DNA of 35,870 nt from JAADHX01 sp964569385. Its GTDB lineage: Bacteria; Actinomycetota; Acidimicrobiia; Acidimicrobiales; Poriferisodalaceae. Below, piece by piece: positions 31,410-35,870 of this stretch. How positions within the stretch are numbered: position 1 is the stretch's first letter; each line of letters starts with the position of its first letter. The DNA lies in NCBI GenBank assembly GCA_964569385.1, contig CAZMUM010000043.1:1-35870 (forward strand), in the 5' to 3' direction. Below the pieces are notes generated by a model. It searched no databases. It worked only from the letters and a program-made list of their open reading frames with translations, and had not been told where the DNA came from. The position numbers and the translations under genes were made by a program.

Positions 31410-32639
31410 CTATTCGAAGCTCAGACGGAAGATTCCGGGTTCGTTGGTGTTGGAATTGGTCAAGAAGAACATGGCGAGGTCCTGTTCGCCGTCGCCGTTG
31501 CCAATCTCGTCAAACCTCACCCGGATCTGGATGTACGAATCGCCAGCTGCAATAGCGCTACGAGCAGCCGCGGTGACATCACACCTCAACCGACCATCTG
31601 AACCAACGGTGCACACCGAGCTAGGCCCGGTCGGTTCGGTTTCGAACACCGGTGGGCCGAAGTTGTCGAACGAAACCGGCGCGGCGCGCAGCGTTCCAAG
31701 CGTGCCGAACGGATCACCCTGCACATTTAGGGCAACGGACACAAGGCTTACGCTTTCGAACTGGGGCAGTTCGGCCGGAAGTTCAAAAGCCAGGAATATT
31801 TGCACGCCGTCGTCGTTCGGAAAGTTCGCGTTCAGGTTGTCACCAGCGAACAGTCCCGTACCACTACCGGCAAACCCCCTGGGAGTGTGGCCTTCGAGCG
31901 AGCCGTCGCCTACGTTCGGAATCTCGAGCGCCACGGGGGCGAGGCCGACGCCAATCAGGTACCCACGGGCGAAATACCGGGCGACCGTTTGCTCTTCGGG
32001 TGTTAGGGCTTCGCCGTTGGTGCCAGAGAACAGCAAGCGATCAGCGTCGTCGAGTTCGTGATGGAGCCCAAAGATGTGACCGACCTCGTGGCTAGAAACC
32101 CGTTCGTCGTTGACGGTTGGTTCGTCGACGACAAAGAACACTCGTTGCGTTGCTGGGGCGAAACCGTTGACGCGCCCGGCGCTCGCCACGTAAAAGCCGT
32201 TGATCACGCCAGGCTCCGGAACATCGAACTCCCTGCCGGCGGCCCGCAAGAAGTCGCTGGGGTCGAGTTGGTCGATTCCCGCGAGCAACTCGACCGGAAC
32301 AACGATGGTCTCAACCCGAACCGGGTCGAATACCACATCGGCTTGGGCCCAGATTGTGTTCATCTTGTCGGCGATGGACCGAAGGTCGTCCTCTGTTCTG
32401 GCCGAAGACGCAAACACGTTCTCATCGCTCGATACGACTCGGTACAGCGAAAGAGGCATTCGAAGCACGCCTCTTGGGGCGGTTTCGATCGGGGTCGCCG
32501 CCGCAGAAACGTCTCCCGTAGGTGTAGTCGCCTCAGAGTCGGCTACTGACAATGCCGTCAACCCCGAATCGACCTCAGCATCGCTGCCAGACGAACACGA
32601 AGCCAGCAACAACACGGTGGCGGCAATCAGAACTCTCAC
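31410..32639 (-). CDS. Lipoprotein with metzincin-type metalloprotease domain
   Basis: The product is about 409 residues from GTG 32639; the frame to 32888 runs under the neighbouring flavoprotein gene. The start gives a lipoprotein signal, MRVLIAATVLLLASC, with lipid-bearing Cys15, followed by a Ser/Ala/Thr linker. The protease motif HEVGHIFGLHH (His184, Glu185, His188, Gly191, His194) is the HExxHxxGxxH zinc site of metzincins. After it, LDDADRLLFSGTNGEALTPEEQTVARYFA has the layout of a matrixin/archaemetzincin Met-turn but with Leu-Leu-Phe in place of the Met. A C-terminal beta-rich domain (FLAFELPAELPQFESVSLVSVALNV, YIQIRVRFDE) resembles DNRLRE-type extracellular domains. It probably sits on the outer face of the membrane and cleaves proteins. 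It is convergent with the toxin gene. Confidence 0.8.
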   Translation of the reverse strand: MRVLIAATVLLLASCSSGSDAEVDSGLTALSVADSEATTPTGDVSAAATPIETAPRGVLRMPLSLYRVVSSDENVFASSARTEDDLRSIADKMNTIWAQADVVFDPVRVETIVVPVELLAGIDQLDPSDFLRAAGREFDVPEPGVINGFYVASAGRVNGFAPATQRVFFVVDEPTVNDERVSSHEVGHIFGLHHELDDADRLLFSGTNGEALTPEEQTVARYFARGYLIGVGLAPVALEIPNVGDGSLEGHTPRGFAGSGTGLFAGDNLNANFPNDDGVQIFLAFELPAELPQFESVSLVSVALNVQGDPFGTLGTLRAAPVSFDNFGPPVFETEPTGPSSVCTVGSDGRLRCDVTAAARSAIAAGDSYIQIRVRFDEIGNGDGEQDLAMFFLTNSNTNEPGIFRLSFE

Positions 32640-32694
32640 ACCATGACAAACATTTCGAGCCGGGCCGAACTTCCCCGAAGCGACCCAATTCCCA

Positions 32695-33843
32695 TCAGCC
32701 AAACTGCGGCTCGAACTCGGCCGGATCGAGCTTCGAGCTCCAGCCGCCTTCGGAGAACAAGGTGGCTGCCAAACGGCCAAGCTCGTCGCTCGACTTTGCC
32801 GATGATCCGTTTCCAGCCACCGCGACGGCCAGGCCGTCGTCGATCCAACCGATGTATGGGTACCCCGATGGGGTTTCGGTGATGACACAAGGCATGTGTT
32901 TGAGGCTCAGGAAGCCGACTTCAGGAAGAAGCGCACCCAGACACGCAACAAGTGCATCGGCTTCGGTGTCGTTGCCGTTGGAGTTGAACCAATCGTCGAA
33001 TTGGTCGGGAGCAAGGCTTGGGGTATCAACCAGGTCGCCGCCGATCTTGATACATCGCCGACCATCAGGATAAACCACCGGCGGCACCCAGTAGATGTCG
33101 TTCAGACGGCTGTCGTGGGCCGCCGAGATAAGAGCAGGAATCGCGACCGATTCGTCCACTTCGGCCATAAGAACGGTCCTCGGCCGGCGCTCCAGGTCGA
33201 GCTGGCGACCAACCAGTTCGCCTCCGTAGGCTCCAGTGGCCATCAACACCTGCCGGCCCGATACCTGACCCCATGGACCAGAAACGGTCCATCCGTTACG
33301 GGTTCTCTCGACCGACGTGACCGCAGCATCGATCACGGTCGCTCCTGCTAACTCGGCGAGCCTGGTTTGGGCCGAAACCATTCGTTTAGGGTTGATGTGA
33401 CCACCGGGCGAAGTCTCATAGGCGATCTGGACGCCGTCTGGAGGGCGGATCCCAGTGTTGAGGGCCAACCAATCGGATGTGACGACGGTGGCATCGAAAT
33501 CGAGGCCACGAGCACTGGTAATCCAGTCCTGGGCTTCAGCGAAAGCAACGACTACGCCGCTGTTTGTGTAGAAGTCGATGCCTGACCGAGATTCGATGTC
33601 TCGATACCGGGCAATGGACTCGGCCGCGAGCGTTGCCCAAATTAGGGTGCGGCCAACCACCCGCGTGATACGGCCTTCGTCGGAGTGACTCGAGAACGGT
33701 CCTCGGCCCGAGAATCGGTCGTCGGGCGCGCCTGGACCGATCAGTGCCACCGAGGTTCCACTTTCGGCGAGGTGACGACCGGCCGCCGAGCCGATCATGC
33801 CTCGACCAACGACTACAACGTCAAACACATCTTGTGTGGTCAT
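32695..33843 (-). CDS. FAD-dependent monomeric-sarcosine-oxidase-like amine oxidase
   Basis: The product is 382 residues from ATG 33843 with AAGGAG seven bases upstream. The FAD motif is VVVVGRGMIGSAAGRHLAESG (residues 9-29). SSHSDEGRITRVV matches the flavin-side Arg element of monomeric sarcosine oxidases, and HMPCVITETPSGYPYIG places Cys319 where that family attaches FAD covalently. Members oxidise N-methyl amino acids (sarcosine, N-methyltryptophan, pipecolate) and release hydrogen peroxide. The gene lies 11 bases after the hydantoinase gene, so the two are one transcript; hydantoinase products are N-carbamoyl amino acids, which after decarbamoylation could be its substrate. That link is inference. 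A longer frame to 34155 overlaps the hydantoinase gene and is rejected. Confidence 0.86.
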   Translation of the reverse strand: MTTQDVFDVVVVGRGMIGSAAGRHLAESGTSVALIGPGAPDDRFSGRGPFSSHSDEGRITRVVGRTLIWATLAAESIARYRDIESRSGIDFYTNSGVVVAFAEAQDWITSARGLDFDATVVTSDWLALNTGIRPPDGVQIAYETSPGGHINPKRMVSAQTRLAELAGATVIDAAVTSVERTRNGWTVSGPWGQVSGRQVLMATGAYGGELVGRQLDLERRPRTVLMAEVDESVAIPALISAAHDSRLNDIYWVPPVVYPDGRRCIKIGGDLVDTPSLAPDQFDDWFNSNGNDTEADALVACLGALLPEVGFLSLKHMPCVITETPSGYPYIGWIDDGLAVAVAGNGSSAKSSDELGRLAATLFSEGGWSSKLDPAEFEPQFG

Positions 33844-33854
33844 GAAATCGCTCC

Positions 33855-35267
33855 TTAGATCAGATAACTGCTCAGACCGCGTGGGATGAACTGGCCATCG
33901 CCCTTGCGACCAACATAGGTTTCGTTCTCGACGATTACCCGCCCTCGCGACAGCACTGTCTCGACCTTGCCGGGCACGGTTATGCCCTCGTAAGCCGAGT
34001 AGTCGAGGTTCATGTGGTGATTGTCGACGCTGATGGTCCACTCGTGGTTCGGGTTGTACAGCACGATGTCGGCATCGGAGCCAGGAGCGATGACGCCCTT
34101 CTTTGGGTAGAGGCCCATCATGCGGGCCGGCGTAGTCGAACATAGCTCGACCCACCTCGGCAGGCTGATCTGGCCTTGGATCACACCTTGGTAGATCATG
34201 TCCATCCGGTGCTCAACTCCCCCGATTCCGTTAGGAATGTCTCGAAAGTCACCAGCGCCGAGATCCTTCTGCTCCTTCATACAGAACGGACAATGGTCGG
34301 TAGACACAACGCTCAGGTCGTTGGTTCTGAGACCCTTCCAGAGATCTTCCTGATGATGTTCGTGTTTTGTCCGCAATGGCGTAGAACACACATATCCAGC
34401 GCCATCGAAGCCGGGCCCACCCAGATGATCTTCGAGGTTAAAGTACAGGTACTGAGGACACGTCTCGGCGAAGACGTTGGCGCCTCTATCCCTGGCGATG
34501 GCCACCTGTTCGAGGGCCTCAGTAGCCGAGAGATGCACGATGTAGAGCGGGGCGGCACCGACCTTAGCTAGCTGGATGGCCCTGTGAGTTGCTTCGCTCT
34601 CGAGCTCGGCTCGGCGAACGTAACCGTGGTTGATTGGTGCGGTGTCGCCGCGCTCGAACGCCTGCTGGGCCAATACGTCGACGGCTAAACCGTTCTCGGC
34701 GTGCATCATCAACAAAGCGCCGTTGCCAGCCACCTGCTGCATAGCCCTCAGAATCTGGCCATCGTCGGCCATGAACGCGCCCGGGTAGGCCATGAAGAGT
34801 TTGAAGCTGCTGACACCCTCGTCGACCAGCGTGTCCATCTCGCGAAGGGCGGCATCGTTTACGTCGCCAATGACCATATGGAACGAATAATCGATTGCGC
34901 ATTCACCCTCAGCCTCAGCGTGCCTGGCCTCATAGGACTCACGAACGTTGTCGCCAACACCTTGGGACGCGAAGTCGACAATCGTTGTGGTCCCACCCCA
35001 TGCCGCCGCGGTGGTGCCCGACTCGAAGTCGTCCGCGGTCATAGTTCCGCCGAGGGGAAGCGCCATGTGAGTGTGCACATCGACGCCGCCAGGGATGACG
35101 TAGGTGCCGGTGGCGTCGATGAGTCGATCGGCACCGCCCTCGGCCGCCATGGCAAGATCAGAACCCGGACTTAGCAGCGCCACCACCAACTCTCGGTCGA
35201 TGAGAACCTCAGCAACACTCGAGCCGCTCGACGAAATGACGGTGCCGCCCTTGATCAGGATTGTCAC
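33855..35267 (-). CDS. hydA: Dihydropyrimidinase/D-hydantoinase
   Basis: The product is 470 residues from GTG 35267, fixed by GGAGG eight bases upstream (35276-35280). It is a cyclic-amide hydrolase of the dihydropyrimidinase branch with all metal residues: His65 and His67 (VDVHTHM), carboxylated Lys156 (SSFKLFMAY), His189 (MMHAEN), His245 (YIVHLS) and Asp324 (STDHCPF). The C-terminal part (IGGVEHRMDMIYQGV, PGSDADIVLYNPN) and overall length are standard. It opens dihydrouracil or hydantoin rings to N-carbamoyl amino acids, using two metals. The sarcosine-oxidase-like gene follows by 11 bases. The AAA+ gene ends 37 bases upstream. Which ring is the natural substrate is not readable. Confidence 0.92.
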   Translation of the reverse strand: MTILIKGGTVISSSGSSVAEVLIDRELVVALLSPGSDLAMAAEGGADRLIDATGTYVIPGGVDVHTHMALPLGGTMTADDFESGTTAAAWGGTTTIVDFASQGVGDNVRESYEARHAEAEGECAIDYSFHMVIGDVNDAALREMDTLVDEGVSSFKLFMAYPGAFMADDGQILRAMQQVAGNGALLMMHAENGLAVDVLAQQAFERGDTAPINHGYVRRAELESEATHRAIQLAKVGAAPLYIVHLSATEALEQVAIARDRGANVFAETCPQYLYFNLEDHLGGPGFDGAGYVCSTPLRTKHEHHQEDLWKGLRTNDLSVVSTDHCPFCMKEQKDLGAGDFRDIPNGIGGVEHRMDMIYQGVIQGQISLPRWVELCSTTPARMMGLYPKKGVIAPGSDADIVLYNPNHEWTISVDNHHMNLDYSAYEGITVPGKVETVLSRGRVIVENETYVGRKGDGQFIPRGLSSYLI

Positions 35268-35275
35268 TGTTGCTG

Positions 35276-35280
35276 CCTCC
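35276..35280 (-). promoter_or_regulatory. Strong ribosome binding site of the hydantoinase gene
   Basis: GGAGG on the minus strand, eight bases before GTG 35267. It decides the start against the frame that runs on to 35330 and would overlap the preceding gene. Confidence 0.55.
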
Positions 35281-35304
35281 GGTCGTGCCCTAGAACACGG
35301 TGAT

Positions 35305-35870
35305 CTAAAGGTGAGTCGCCGCCTCGGCAAGGTCGGCGGATGTCAGGGTAGTTATCTCGGCTCGATCGGCCGAGCCGATGCCTTTGGCCGCGATTCGTAA
35401 CGCGTGTCGATTCATGGCCTGCTCCAGCAGATTCCTGGCGTAACGGCCATTGCCGAACGCCTCACCCCGGACAGCCGCGTCGAAGATCACCTTGGCTGTT
35501 GGTAAAGCATGTTCGTCGAGCTCGTAGTCGGCCTCATACGTCATCTTGGCCAGAATCTGGACTAGTTCGTCCGACGAATAGTCGGCGAACGTGATTTCTC
35601 TGGCAAACCGCGACCGCAGACCCGGATTTGACGACAAGAACTTGTCCATGAGGCGCGGATAACCGGCCGCGACCACTACCAATTCGTCGCGGTGGTCTTC
35701 CATACGTTTCAGCAGGGTTTCGATCGCTTCTGGGCCAAAGTCGCCACCAGCGATCACAGAAGGAGCCAACGAGTAGGCCTCATCAATGAACAACAAACCG
35801 CCAAGCGCCCTCTTTACTACCTTCGATGTCTTGACCGCGGTCTGGCCCACAAATCGACCGACAAGTCCGA
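35305..35870 (-). CDS. CbxX/CfxQ-type AAA+ ATPase, C-terminal part (5' end outside window)
   Basis: The gene enters from the right edge; the last 188 residues are visible. The sequence starts GLVGRFVGQTAVKT, typical of the CbxX/CfxQ family just after Walker A, then Walker B GGLLFIDEAYSL, ETLLKRMEDHRDELVVVAAGY, the arginine-finger region FLSSNPGLRSRF and sensor 2 GNGRYARNLLEQAMNRHALR. In autotrophs this family remodels Rubisco; in Actinobacteria relatives occur in other complexes, such as EccA of type VII secretion. No Rubisco genes are in the window, so which partner it serves is unknown. Its stop is 37 bases before the hydantoinase start. Confidence 0.87.
   Translation of the reverse strand, partial: GLVGRFVGQTAVKTSKVVKRALGGLLFIDEAYSLAPSVIAGGDFGPEAIETLLKRMEDHRDELVVVAAGYPRLMDKFLSSNPGLRSRFAREITFADYSSDELVQILAKMTYEADYELDEHALPTAKVIFDAAVRGEAFGNGRYARNLLEQAMNRHALRIAAKGIGSADRAEITTLTSADLAEAATHL

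Noticed and set aside
33855..35330. Upstream extension of the hydantoinase to 35330
   Set aside because: A GGAGG site fixes GTG 35267; the extra residues are Arg-rich and overlap the AAA+ gene end.
1..35870. tRNA, rRNA, CRISPR arrays, transposases, integrases, attachment sites
   Set aside because: No cloverleaf-type sequence, regular repeat-spacer array, transposase motif or long terminal repeat was recognised on reading both strands; a covariance or profile search was not possible.

Overview
The window is a gene-dense stretch of a free-living actinobacterium, most likely a class Acidimicrobiia relative. The main pointers are the long secreted protein at 2854-5670, whose C-terminal GYWLV..DGGVFSFG-type repeats are typical of that class, the high GC content by eye, GTG/TTG starts, and several starts placed 6-7 bases behind an extended -10 box (leaderless style). 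No rRNA, tRNA, CRISPR array, insertion sequence or phage gene was seen. Lineage is inference.

Layout. 1-5670: two convergent genes for large exported proteins, one with carboxypeptidase-regulatory-like repeats and a MopE-like Asp-rich motif between duplicated domains, the other with the acidimicrobial repeats. 5751-9720: a small unknown gene, then a dimethylformamidase-like protein, an amidohydrolase and a VOC protein. 9826-18608 (minus strand): eight genes, mostly overlapping by 1-4 bases, running Rieske oxygenase, VOC, cupin, HyuA, HyuB, acyl-CoA ligase, second Rieske oxygenase, VOC. This looks like one catabolic operon. 18661-21464: SnoaL-like protein, VOC protein, DUF885 peptidase-like protein. 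21852-25823: SLC13-type permease, then acyl-CoA ligase and MaoC hydratase. 26143-28525 (minus): tryptophan 2,3-dioxygenase, an ornithine cyclodeaminase/mu-crystallin homologue and an AhpD-like protein. 28691-30765: SDR dehydrogenase and FAD oxidoreductase. 30834-31395: RHH antitoxin and a MazF-like toxin frame interrupted by TGA. 31410-35870 (minus): metzincin-like lipoprotein, sarcosine-oxidase-like flavoprotein, dihydropyrimidinase-type hydantoinase, and the C-terminal end of a CbxX/CfxQ AAA+ ATPase.

The most notable observation is the AhpD-like gene at 27977-28525. It is read as two fragments only because of an in-frame TGA that sits exactly where the second Cys of the CxxC redox motif belongs. 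A hairpin with a GGUCU apical loop begins 18 bases after the TGA, as in the bacterial SECIS of E. coli fdhF. I therefore read it as a CxxU selenoprotein, in an operon with tryptophan dioxygenase and a mu-crystallin-like enzyme.

Taken together the window is a catabolic region for nitrogen-containing and aromatic organic matter: amide and hydantoin hydrolysis, Rieske oxygenation, CoA activation, amine oxidation and tryptophan opening. Substrates cannot be read from sequence alone.
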